DNA from: Herbaspirillum sp. RV1423
GTDB taxonomy: Bacteria > Pseudomonadota > Gammaproteobacteria > Burkholderiales > Burkholderiaceae_D
Direction of reading: 5' to 3'
Assembly (NCBI RefSeq): GCF_000577615.1
Contig: NZ_CBXX010000002.1
Coordinates: 248,001-312,000, forward strand
DNA: 64,000 nt
Shown here piece after piece: positions 56,083 through 64,000 of the stretch (position 1 is the first letter of the stretch; every line of letters starts with the position of its first letter). The notes under the pieces are model-generated. The model was not told the DNA's origin, made no database searches, and saw only the letters and a program-made list of their open reading frames with translations. Made by a program: the position numbers and the translations under genes.

Positions 56083-56278
56083 GGGTGAGCCAGAAAGATG
56101 CGCAAGGCATCGCCTTATCCATGCTCAACAGCTACAGCTTTGCGCAAGGGCTGCGCTTTGTCGTGATCGTCACCTCCGGCAGCGCCGCCTACAACGTCAT
56201 CAGCCTGCCATATTCGACGGCCCCGGCGACCGCTGCATTGCGCTGTCGCCGATGGTCATGGCCGCTGCGGCAATGGCG

Positions 56279-56296
56279 GAAAGGACTAGTTCTTTC
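56279..56296. promoter_or_regulatory. near-palindrome centred on ACTAGT upstream of narK1
   Basis: GAAAGGACTAGTTCTTTC is an 18-base palindrome with one mismatched pair, 113 bases before the narK1 ATG. ACTAGT and AGTTCTT also occur in the palindromes upstream of narG2. Confidence 0.45.
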
Positions 56297-56408
56297 GGCC
56301 AGGATGCTTCTCCTTTTGCCTGCTCCGGCACAGCCCTTAGAGGAATTCCTGGCGCCGGTTTTCCTGTATAAGCTGATAAGCACTTACAAATGGAACAGGG
56401 GGCGAATC

Positions 56409-57653
56409 ATGGAACGAGAGGGCAAGGCCTATTCGGTATTGGGGGGCAGTACGCTCGCCTTTACCATATGTTTTACGATTTGGATGATGTTTGGCGTCAT
56501 CGGCATTCCGATCAAGAATACCTTGCATCTGAATGAAACAGAGTTTGGCCTGCTGACTGCCATGCCGGTGTTGACCGGCTCGCTGATACGGGTGCCGCTG
56601 GGGATCTGGACCGACCGCTACGGCGGACGCATCGTGTTTTTCTGCCTGATGCTGTTTACCGTGCTGCCGATCTATCTGATTGCCTATGCCACTGCATACT
56701 GGCATTTCCTGGTGCTGGGCTTGTTCGTCGGTCTGGCCGGCGGTTCGTTTTCGGTCGGCACGCCGTATGTCGCGCGCTGGTTCAAGAAGGACCGGCAGGG
56801 CCTGGCGATGGGCATTTTCGGCGCCGGCAATTCCGGTGCCGCGGTCAACAAATTCGTCGCGCCGGTATTGATGGCGGCCGCCGGCTGGACGCTGGTGCCC
56901 AAGGTCTATGCCGGCCTGATGCTGGCGGCGGCGCTGATCTTCTGGGTGCTTTCGGCCAGCGATCCCAGCCATATCGTGAAATCGAATTTGAGCCTGGGCG
57001 CTCAGTTCAGGATGCTCAAGGACCCCAAGGTCTGGCGCTATTGCCAGTATTACTCGGTGGTGTTCGGCGGCTATGTGGGCCTGAGTCTGTGGATGGTCAA
57101 ATACTATGTGACCGAATATGGCTTCGACATCCGCCACGCAGCCCTGCTGGCAGCCTGTTTTTCCTTGCCGGGCGGCATCCTGCGCGCCTTCGGCGGCTGG
57201 CTGTCCGACAAATACGGCGCCTACAAGGTGACCTGGCGGGTGATGTGGGTGTGCTGGGTCGCCTTCTTCCTGCTGTCTTATCCGCAGACCGATTTCACGG
57301 TCAAGACGGTCAGCGGCTTGCAGACTTTCCACATCAGTCTGAGTCCGGTGGTGTTCACTTCGATCCTGTTCATCGTCGGCATCGCCATGGCGGTCGGCAA
57401 GGCTTCGGTCTTCAAATTCGTCTCCGACGATTACTCCAGCAATATCGGCGCCGTCTCCGGCGTGGTCGGCCTGGCCGGCGGGCTGGGCGGCTTCATCCTG
57501 CCGATTCTGTTCGGCGCCGTGGTCGATCTGACGGGAGTAAGCAGTTCCTGCTTCATGCTGCTGTACGGCACTGTATGCGTGTCGCTGGTATGGATGCATT
57601 TTCAGTTCCGCAGAGAAGGCATGCTGGCGGCGCAGGCGACTTTGCGGCACTAA
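56409..57653 (+). CDS. narK1: nitrate/nitrite transporter of the NarK1 type (MFS)
   Basis: A 414-residue membrane protein with about twelve helices; AGGGGGCG precedes the ATG. LGIWTDRYGGRIVF and GTPYVARWFKKDRQGLAMGIFGAGNSGAAVN (nitrate signature with the conserved Arg) mark the nitrate/nitrite porter family. GWLSDKYGAYKV and GAVSGVVGLAGGLGGF fall in the second half. This form resembles nitrate/proton symporters (NarK1), working with the antiporter-like NarK2 encoded next. It heads the second nar locus. Confidence 0.9.
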   Translation: MEREGKAYSVLGGSTLAFTICFTIWMMFGVIGIPIKNTLHLNETEFGLLTAMPVLTGSLIRVPLGIWTDRYGGRIVFFCLMLFTVLPIYLIAYATAYWHFLVLGLFVGLAGGSFSVGTPYVARWFKKDRQGLAMGIFGAGNSGAAVNKFVAPVLMAAAGWTLVPKVYAGLMLAAALIFWVLSASDPSHIVKSNLSLGAQFRMLKDPKVWRYCQYYSVVFGGYVGLSLWMVKYYVTEYGFDIRHAALLAACFSLPGGILRAFGGWLSDKYGAYKVTWRVMWVCWVAFFLLSYPQTDFTVKTVSGLQTFHISLSPVVFTSILFIVGIAMAVGKASVFKFVSDDYSSNIGAVSGVVGLAGGLGGFILPILFGAVVDLTGVSSSCFMLLYGTVCVSLVWMHFQFRREGMLAAQATLRH

Positions 57654-57677
57654 ATTCGACAATCACAGGAGTTTGAC

Positions 57678-59060
57678 ATGAGTCATGTATTGAGTAGCTG
57701 GGAACCGGAGAATTCCGAGTTCTGGACCAAACAGGGCAGCGCCATCGCCAACCGCAATCTATGGATTTCGATTCCGTGCCTGATGCTGGCGTTCTCGATC
57801 TGGATGTTGTGGAGCGTGGTCGCCGTCAATCTGGACAAGGCGGGTTTTCAGTTCAGCAAGGATCAACTGTTTTTCCTGACCGCCTTGCCGGCCTTGTCCG
57901 GCGCGACCTTGCGCATTTTCTATTCGTTCCTGGTGCCGGTGTTCGGCGGCCGCCGATGGACGGCGATTTCCACCGCTTCCTTGCTCATTCCCGCCATCGG
58001 CATGGGCTTTGCGCTGAGAGACCCTGGCACTTCGTATTCGACCCTGCTGGTGCTGGCCTTGCTGTGCGGTTTCGGCGGCGGCAATTTCAGCTCCAGCATG
58101 GCCAATATCAGTTTTTTCTTTCCCAAGGCGCGCAAGGGCTATGCGACCGGCATGAATGCCGGTGTCGGCAATCTGGGCGTGTCGGTGGTGCAGTTCCTGA
58201 CGCCGTTCGTGATTTCTTCGGCCATGTTCGGCGTGGCCATATCGGGCGATGGCTTCCTGTTCCACAATGCCAAGACCGGGGCCGACCATCTGTTCTGGCT
58301 GGCCAACGCCGGCTTTATCTGGGTGCCGTTCATCGCGGCGGCGACGGTGATCGCCTGGTTCGGCATGAACGACATCGCCTCGGCCAAAGCCTCGTTCGCC
58401 GATCAGGCAGTGATTTTCAAACGCAAGCACAACTGGCTCATGTGCTGGCTGTACACCGGCACCTTTGGTTCCTTCATCGGTTTTTCGGCCGGCTTTGCGA
58501 TGCTCCTCAAGGTCCAGTTTCCTGAAGTCGATGTTGCCAGGCTGGTGTTTCTCGGCCCGCTGGCCGGCGCGCTGGCGCGGCCGGTGGGCGGCATGATCTC
58601 CGACAAGATCGGCGGCGCCCGCCTGACCTTCTGGGTATTCGCCGGGATGGCGGCGATCATCGTTGCCGGTATATTGCCGGCCTTGCATCAACACCAGTTC
58701 GGCATCTTCCTGGGAGCTTTTATCGGCATGTTCATCCTGACCGGCATTGGCAATGGGTCGACGTTTTGCATGATTCCGCTGATCTTCCAGACCGAACGCG
58801 AGCGAGCCGTCGCCGGCCAGGGCGAGCCGGCGCTCAAGCAAGCGCGCATGGATGCGGCCAAGGAGTCGGCTGCGGTGCTGGGTTTTTCAGGGGCAATCGG
58901 CGCCTATGGCGGATTCTTCATCCCGCAGAGTTTCGGAACCTCCATCAAGATAACCGGCGCACCGGATTTCGCCTTGTATGCCTTCATTGCCTTCTACATC
59001 AGTTGCATGGCGATCACCTGGTGGTATTACTCGCGCAAGGGGGCGGAAATTCCCTGCTGA
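57678..59060 (+). CDS. narK2: nitrate/nitrite antiporter of the NarK2 type (MFS)
   Basis: A 460-residue membrane protein with about twelve helices, longer than narK1, as usual for NarK2. GGGNFSSSMANISFFFPKARKGYATGMNAGVGNLGVSVVQ carries the first nitrate signature, and GNGSTFCMIPLIF and GFSGAIGAYGGFFIPQSFG the second. The FPKARKG Arg-Lys region is expected to contact the anion. It begins 24 bases after narK1 and is followed by a strong terminator, so the two transporters form one unit. Confidence 0.92.
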   Translation: MSHVLSSWEPENSEFWTKQGSAIANRNLWISIPCLMLAFSIWMLWSVVAVNLDKAGFQFSKDQLFFLTALPALSGATLRIFYSFLVPVFGGRRWTAISTASLLIPAIGMGFALRDPGTSYSTLLVLALLCGFGGGNFSSSMANISFFFPKARKGYATGMNAGVGNLGVSVVQFLTPFVISSAMFGVAISGDGFLFHNAKTGADHLFWLANAGFIWVPFIAAATVIAWFGMNDIASAKASFADQAVIFKRKHNWLMCWLYTGTFGSFIGFSAGFAMLLKVQFPEVDVARLVFLGPLAGALARPVGGMISDKIGGARLTFWVFAGMAAIIVAGILPALHQHQFGIFLGAFIGMFILTGIGNGSTFCMIPLIFQTERERAVAGQGEPALKQARMDAAKESAAVLGFSGAIGAYGGFFIPQSFGTSIKITGAPDFALYAFIAFYISCMAITWWYYSRKGAEIPC

Positions 59061-59081
59061 AACAACCGTCCCGTCAATCAG

Positions 59082-59122
59082 GCCTCGTCCGGCGATATGC
59101 GCCGGCGAGGCTTTTGCTTTTT
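59082..59122 (+). terminator. intrinsic terminator after narK2
   Basis: GCCTCG and CCGGCG pair with CGCCGG and CGAGGC around an ATATG loop, with one bulged T. The stem is followed by TTTTGCTTTTTT. It separates the narK1-narK2 transcript from narG2. Confidence 0.88.
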
Positions 59123-59141
59123 TGCGGCTGCGGCGCGCGTC

Positions 59142-59173
59142 CTAGTTCTTAAGAACTAGTCGGCACTAGTGCC
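59142..59173. promoter_or_regulatory. two adjacent perfect palindromes upstream of narG2
   Basis: CTAGTTCTTAAGAACTAG (59142-59159, 18 bp perfect) and GGCACTAGTGCC (59162-59173, 12 bp perfect) lie 115-146 bases before the narG2 ATG. They are candidates for regulator binding at the narG2 promoter; no FNR box is visible here. Confidence 0.5.
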
Positions 59174-59287
59174 AATGCACTGGCCGGCACACCGCACCGA
59201 AGAATGTTCACTCAGAGGCCCGATCCATACACTGGCGACAGGTAAGAAATGATGTGAGCGCTTTGCTCGCCTGATATGGAGTGTACG

Positions 59288-62200
59288 ATGAGTCATTTTC
59301 TGGATAGATTGAAGTTCATGTCGCGGGTGAAGTCCAGCTTCGCCAATGGTCATGGGGCGGTAGTCGAGGAAGACCGGAAATGGGAAAACGCCTACCGCAG
59401 CCGCTGGCAGCATGACAAGATCGTGCGTTCCACGCACGGCGTGAACTGCACCGGTTCCTGCTCCTGGAAGGTGTATGTCAAGAATGGCCTGATCACCTGG
59501 GAGACCCAGCAGACCGATTATCCGCGCACCCGGCCGGATTTGCCCAATCACGAACCGCGCGGCTGTCCGCGCGGCGCTTCGTACAGTTGGTACGTGTATT
59601 CCGCACAGCGTGTGAAGTATCCGATGATTCGCGGCCGCCTGATGGAAATGTGGCAGGAAGCACGCAAGACCATGGGGCCGATCGAAGCCTGGGAAGCGAT
59701 CAGCCAGGATCCGGTCAAAGCCAAGCGTTACAAGTCGGTGCGCGGCCTGGGCGGTTTTGTGCGCGCCGACTGGGATACCGCGCAGGAAATCATTGCCGCG
59801 GCGAACGCCTTCACCATCAAGAAATTCGGCCCCGACCGGGTGGTCGGCTTTTCGCCGATTCCGGCCATGTCGATGGTGTCGTATGCCGCCGGCGCGCGTT
59901 ATCTCAGCCTGATCGGCGGCGCCTGCTTGTCATTTTATGACTGGTACTGCGATCTGCCGCCGGCCAGCCCCCAAGTGTGGGGCGAACAGACCGACGTGCC
60001 GGAATCGGCGGATTGGTACAACTCCACCTATCTGATGGTATGGGGTTCCAATGTGCCGCAGACACGCACGCCGGACGCCCACTTCTATACCGAAGTGCGT
60101 TACAAGGGCACCAAGACCGTCGCGGTTTCCTCCGATTACGGCGAAATGGTCAAGTTCGGCGACATCTGGCTGGCGCCGAAACAAGGCACCGACGCCGCGC
60201 TGGCCATGGCGATGGGGCATGTGATCCTGAAAGAGTTTCACCTGAGCGGCAAGTCCGACTATTTCCGCGACTACGCCAAGCAATATACCGACATGCCGAT
60301 GCTGGTGCGGCTGGTGGAACGCGACGATTGCCATGTGGCCGATCAGATGCTGCGGGCCTCGCAATTGCCCGGTTCCCTGCATGAACTGAACAACCCCGAC
60401 TGGAAAACGCTCGCTATCGATGAAAGCACGGGCGAGATCGTTGCGCCCAACGGTTCCATCGGTTACCGCTGGGGCGAAGGCAAGGTCAATGACGGCGAGA
60501 AGGTCGGCCGCTGGAACCTCGAATCGCGCGACGGCGGCAGCGGCCGCGAGATCGATCCGCTGTTGAGTCTGGTCGCCCAGCATGACCAGGTGGTCAGTGT
60601 CGGCTTCAGCTATTTCGGCGGCGCCGACGCCAACGACATGGTCATGCGCAACGTGCCGGCGCGCAGAATCACGCTGGCCGACGGCTCGCAAGCCCTGGTG
60701 GCCACCGTGTACGACCTGTTGCTGGCCAACTATGGCGTTGACCAGGGACTGGGCGGCGCGGTAGCGCATTCCTACGACGACGATATTCCTTATACGCCCG
60801 CATGGCAGGAAAAGCATACCAGCGTCAAACGCGACCTGGTGATCCAGGTTGCACGCGAATTTGCGCAGAATGCGCATGACACCCATGGCAAGAGCATGGT
60901 GATCGTGGGCGCGGCCTTGAACCACTGGTATCACAATGACATGATCTATCGCGGCATCATCAATATGCTGATGATGTGCGGCTGTGTCGGCCAATCCGGC
61001 GGCGGCTGGGCGCACTATGTCGGCCAGGAAAAACTGCGGCCGCAGTTCGGCTGGGCGCCGTTGGCGTTCGCCAGCGACTGGACCCGTCCGCCACGGCAGA
61101 TGAACGGCACCAGCTTCTTCTATGCGCACACCAGCCAGTGGCGCCATGAAAAGCTCCATATCGATGAAATCCTGGCGCCGACCGCGGACAAATCCAAGAT
61201 CAGCCACATGAGCATGATCGACATGAACGCCAAGTCCGAACGTCTGGGCTGGCTGCCCTCGGCGCCGCAACTTGAAACCAATCCGCTTGATGTCTGCGAT
61301 GCGGCTGCCGCAGCCGGCATGGAGCCGGCCGACTATCTGAAGCAAAGCCTGAAGTCGGGCGCGGTCAACATGAGTTGCGACGACCCCGACAATCCCAAGA
61401 ATTTCCCGCGCAACATGTTTGTGTGGCGCTCGAACATCCTCGGCAGCTCAGGCAAGGGGCATGAATATTTCCTCAAGTATCTGCTGGGCACGCAAAACGC
61501 CTTGTTTGACGATCCCGACCAGGCGGTGAAGCCGTCGGAGGTGAAATTCCACGAACAAGCCCCGGAAGGCAAGCTGGATTTGCTGACGGTGCTGGACTTC
61601 CGCATGAGCACGACCTGCCTGTACGGCGACATCGTGCTGCCGACTGCGACCTGGTATGAAAAAGACGATCTGAACACGTCCGACATGCACCCCTTCATTC
61701 ATCCTTTGAGCGAAGCCGTGCAACCATTGTGGGAAAGCAAGACCGACTGGGAAATCTACAAAGGCATCGCCAAGAAATTCACCGAAATCGGCGGCGACTA
61801 TCTCGGCACGCGCAAGGACATCGTGCTGCAACCCTTGATGCACGACACCCCGGGCGAACTCGGCCAGGCCTTTGAACCGAAGGACTGGAAAAAGGGCGAG
61901 TGCGATCTGATTCCCGGCAAGACAGCGCCCAGTTTCGTGGTGGTGGAGCGCAACTACAAGGACATCTACAAGAAGTTCACTTCCATCGGCCCCTTGCTGG
62001 ACAAGCTCGGCAACGGCGGCAAGGGCATCAACTGGAACACCGAACATGAAGTGCATGAAATCGGCGGCATCACCAAGGTAGTGACCGAAGCGGGCGTCTC
62101 GCAAGGCCGTCCGCGCCTGGAAACGGCGATTGACGCCTGCGAAATGATCCTGACTTTCGCACCGGAAACCAATGGCCACGTCTCGGTCAAGGCTTGGGAA

Positions 62201-63052
62201 GCGCTGGGCAAGATCACCGGCCGCGATCACACGCATCTGGCGGTGGGGCGCGAACATGACAAGATCCGTTTCCGCGATGTGCAGGCGCAGCCGCGCAAGA
62301 TCATTTCGGCGCCGACCTGGTCGGGCCTGGAGTCGGAAGAAGTCAGCTACAACGCCGGCTACACCAATGTGCATGAACTGATCCCGTGGCGCACGCTCAC
62401 CGGCCGCCAGCAGTTCTATCAGGATCACCGCTGGATGCTGGATTTTGGCGAGGGCCTGTGCGTGTACAAGCCGGCCATCGATACCAAGACCGTCGCGCCG
62501 ATGCTCAACAAGTCGCCCAACGGGGAAAAGGAAATCGTGCTCAATTTTCTTACTCCGCACCAGAAATGGGGGATCCATTCGACTTATTCGGACAACTTGC
62601 GCATGCTCACGCTCAGCCGCGGCGGCCCGCATGTGTGGGTCTCGGAGATCGAGGCGAAAGAGGCCGGCCTGGTCGACAACGACTGGGTGGAGGTATTCAA
62701 CAGCAACGGCACCCTGACGGCGCGGGTGGTGGTCAGCCAGCGCGTGCCCAAGGGCATGTGCCTGATGTATCACGCACAGGAAAAGATCATCAATACGCCC
62801 GGGGCGGAACTGTCCGGAAAACGCGGCGGCATCCATAACTCGGTCACCCGCGCCGTGCTCAAGCCAACCCATATGATCGGCGGTTACGCGCAACTGGCAT
62901 ATGGCTTCAACTATTACGGCACGGTTGGCAGCAACCGCGATGAATTCGTGGTCTTGCGCAAGATGAAAAAAGTGGATTGGCTGGAAGGCAAGCTGGACGA
63001 ACGGTTGGAAAAACCACTGGAAAGCGGAATGAAAGAGGAGTCGGCATCATGA
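59288..63052 (+). CDS. narG2: respiratory nitrate reductase 2, alpha subunit
   Basis: A 1254-residue molybdoenzyme; ATG 59288 follows GGAG, and ATG 59276 is a weaker alternative. Key regions are intact: HGVNCTGSCSWKVYVK, YPRTRPDLPNHEPRGCPRG, ADWYNSTYLMVWGSNVPQTRTPDAHF and the C-terminal HNSVTRAVLKPTHMIGGYAQLAYGFNYYG. It reduces nitrate at the cytoplasmic face. It shares most conserved blocks with narG at 23004-26825 but differs in many surface segments. It is followed by narH2 with a four-base overlap. Confidence 0.96.
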   Translation: MSHFLDRLKFMSRVKSSFANGHGAVVEEDRKWENAYRSRWQHDKIVRSTHGVNCTGSCSWKVYVKNGLITWETQQTDYPRTRPDLPNHEPRGCPRGASYSWYVYSAQRVKYPMIRGRLMEMWQEARKTMGPIEAWEAISQDPVKAKRYKSVRGLGGFVRADWDTAQEIIAAANAFTIKKFGPDRVVGFSPIPAMSMVSYAAGARYLSLIGGACLSFYDWYCDLPPASPQVWGEQTDVPESADWYNSTYLMVWGSNVPQTRTPDAHFYTEVRYKGTKTVAVSSDYGEMVKFGDIWLAPKQGTDAALAMAMGHVILKEFHLSGKSDYFRDYAKQYTDMPMLVRLVERDDCHVADQMLRASQLPGSLHELNNPDWKTLAIDESTGEIVAPNGSIGYRWGEGKVNDGEKVGRWNLESRDGGSGREIDPLLSLVAQHDQVVSVGFSYFGGADANDMVMRNVPARRITLADGSQALVATVYDLLLANYGVDQGLGGAVAHSYDDDIPYTPAWQEKHTSVKRDLVIQVAREFAQNAHDTHGKSMVIVGAALNHWYHNDMIYRGIINMLMMCGCVGQSGGGWAHYVGQEKLRPQFGWAPLAFASDWTRPPRQMNGTSFFYAHTSQWRHEKLHIDEILAPTADKSKISHMSMIDMNAKSERLGWLPSAPQLETNPLDVCDAAAAAGMEPADYLKQSLKSGAVNMSCDDPDNPKNFPRNMFVWRSNILGSSGKGHEYFLKYLLGTQNALFDDPDQAVKPSEVKFHEQAPEGKLDLLTVLDFRMSTTCLYGDIVLPTATWYEKDDLNTSDMHPFIHPLSEAVQPLWESKTDWEIYKGIAKKFTEIGGDYLGTRKDIVLQPLMHDTPGELGQAFEPKDWKKGECDLIPGKTAPSFVVVERNYKDIYKKFTSIGPLLDKLGNGGKGINWNTEHEVHEIGGITKVVTEAGVSQGRPRLETAIDACEMILTFAPETNGHVSVKAWEALGKITGRDHTHLAVGREHDKIRFRDVQAQPRKIISAPTWSGLESEEVSYNAGYTNVHELIPWRTLTGRQQFYQDHRWMLDFGEGLCVYKPAIDTKTVAPMLNKSPNGEKEIVLNFLTPHQKWGIHSTYSDNLRMLTLSRGGPHVWVSEIEAKEAGLVDNDWVEVFNSNGTLTARVVVSQRVPKGMCLMYHAQEKIINTPGAELSGKRGGIHNSVTRAVLKPTHMIGGYAQLAYGFNYYGTVGSNRDEFVVLRKMKKVDWLEGKLDERLEKPLESGMKEESAS

Positions 63053-64000
63053 AGATCCGTGCACAAGTAGGTATGGTGTTGAATCTGGATAAATGCATCG
63101 GCTGTCATACCTGTTCGGTGACCTGCAAGAATGTCTGGACCAGCCGCGACGGTGTGGAGTATGCGTGGTTCAACAACGTCGAGACCAAGCCGGGCATCGG
63201 CTATCCGAAGGAATGGGAAAACCAGAACAAGTGGAAGGGCGGCTGGCATCGTACCGAGGCAGGCGGACTGGAACCCCGGCAAGGCGGCAAGATGCGCATC
63301 CTGGCGAATATCTTCGCCAATCCCAACCTGCCGTCGATTGACGATTACTACGAGCCCTTCACCTTCGACTACGAGCGCTTGCAGAACGCGCCGCTGTCAG
63401 AGACGCCGCCGACGGCGCGTCCGATTTCAGTCATCACCGGCAAGAAGATGGAGAAGATCGTCTGGGGACCGAACTGGGAAGACGATCTGGGCGGCGAATT
63501 CAGCGCGCGCAGCAAGGACGCGCTGTTTGAAGGCATGCAAAAAGAGATGTACAGCACCTTCGAATCGACCTTCATGATGTACCTGCCGCGGCTGTGCGAA
63601 CACTGCCTGAATCCGGCCTGCGTGGCTTCATGTCCGTCCGGCTCGATCTACAAGCGCGAAGACGACGGCATCGTCCTGGTTGACCAGGACAAGTGCCGGG
63701 GCTGGCGCATGTGCATCTCCGGCTGCCCTTACAAGAAGATCTACTACAACTGGAGTTCGGGCAAGGCGGAAAAATGCACCTTCTGCTATCCGCGCATCGA
63801 GGCCGGCCAGCCGACCGTATGCTCGGAAACCTGCGTGGGCCGTATCCGCTACCTCGGCGTGCTGCTGTATGACGCAGACAAGATCCAAGCCGCCGCCGCG
63901 ACCGCCAATGAACAGGATCTGTATCAGGCGCAACTGGACTGCTTCCTCGATCCGCATGACCCGGCCGTGATCGCCGAAGCGCGCAAGCATGGCATCCCGG
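63049..64000 (+). CDS. narH2: respiratory nitrate reductase 2, beta subunit (3' end outside window)
   Basis: The first 317 residues are visible; the frame runs off the end of the window. CIGCHTCSVTCKN, CEHCLNPACVASCP, CRGWRMCISGCP and CTFCYPRIEAGQPTVCSETC provide the iron-sulfur ligands. Relative to the first copy it has an insertion around SARSKDALFEGMQKEMYST, a difference that may help tell the two enzymes apart. The order suggests narJ2 and narI2 follow. Confidence 0.95.
   Translation, partial: MKIRAQVGMVLNLDKCIGCHTCSVTCKNVWTSRDGVEYAWFNNVETKPGIGYPKEWENQNKWKGGWHRTEAGGLEPRQGGKMRILANIFANPNLPSIDDYYEPFTFDYERLQNAPLSETPPTARPISVITGKKMEKIVWGPNWEDDLGGEFSARSKDALFEGMQKEMYSTFESTFMMYLPRLCEHCLNPACVASCPSGSIYKREDDGIVLVDQDKCRGWRMCISGCPYKKIYYNWSSGKAEKCTFCYPRIEAGQPTVCSETCVGRIRYLGVLLYDADKIQAAAATANEQDLYQAQLDCFLDPHDPAVIAEARKHGIP

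Larger units (their letters stand above)
55816..56408. other. intergenic region between the regulator and narK1
   Basis: About 590 bases carry the inverted repeat at 56069-56082 and a near-palindrome at 56279-56296. The narK1 frame is open upstream to 56076 but that extension resembles no transporter. I see no FNR box and no gene I can support. Confidence 0.5.

Noticed and set aside
56076-56408. Longer N-terminus of narK1 starting at 56076
   Set aside because: The extension has no transporter features, while ATG 56409 has a strong ribosome site and begins the family homology.

Overview
This is a GC-rich, densely coding window with short intergenic gaps and many ATGA start/stop overlaps. It carries respiratory nitrate reduction genes with FNR-type sites, a TonB system and an extracellular contractile injection system. 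Together these point to a facultatively denitrifying betaproteobacterium, most likely Burkholderiales/Oxalobacteraceae (Herbaspirillum-like). The family-level placement is inference; there is no rRNA or marker gene to confirm it. I found no rRNA, tRNA, CRISPR array or intact insertion sequence.

Region 1 (1-16557, + strand) is the distal half of an extracellular contractile injection system (eCIS, Afp/PVC/MAC-like). It holds the end of a tail-associated protein, a small conserved protein, a baseplate J-like protein, a 1747-residue tape-measure protein with in-frame tandem repeats, the AAA+ ATPase, a large membrane-anchored protein with peptidoglycan-binding-like and GH18-like parts, a MidA-like methyltransferase with TPR repeats, and a probable nuclease cargo with an RG-rich tail. 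The tube and sheath genes would lie upstream of the window. Region 2 (16558-19157) is a scar-like stretch: a decayed second copy of the small gene at 18753-19157, an FNR box, a thiolase, a small secreted protein and the fossil 3' end of a short-chain dehydrogenase.

Region 3 (19274-28660) is a complete narGHJI operon on the minus strand followed by a parvulin-type isomerase. An FNR box separates narG from a divergent cupin gene, and nnrS has a perfect FNR box and an apparently leaderless start. Region 4 (29034-43843) looks like one nucleoside-scavenging locus. It has its own ExbD, TonB, outer-membrane receptor and ExbB, a GntR/UTRA repressor, a BMP-type ABC importer with two permeases, an ADP-ribosylglycohydrolase-family protein, a PfkB kinase, a nucleoside hydrolase and a phytase-like lipoprotein. 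A GGTACGTACC operator lies between the -35 and -10 elements of the exbD and gntR promoters with identical geometry. A third copy lies in the AT-rich region upstream of the next gene.

Region 5 (44298-49043) is a 1581-residue protein of unknown family that appears to contain an ADP-ribosyltransferase-type domain (R...SST...QxE). A shared operator linking it to an operon with an ADP-ribosylglycohydrolase is the most provocative possibility in the window. Region 6 (49220-55815, minus) holds an autotransporter with seven Ig-like repeats, and a LuxR-type response regulator plus hybrid histidine kinase. An inverted repeat AGTCC-N4-GGACT occurs upstream of both the autotransporter and the regulator. 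Region 7 (56409-64000, +) is a second nitrate respiration locus, narK1-narK2 / narG2-narH2, running off the end of the window. It has no FNR box that I can see, but palindromes centred on ACTAGT, so the two nitrate reductases are probably controlled differently.
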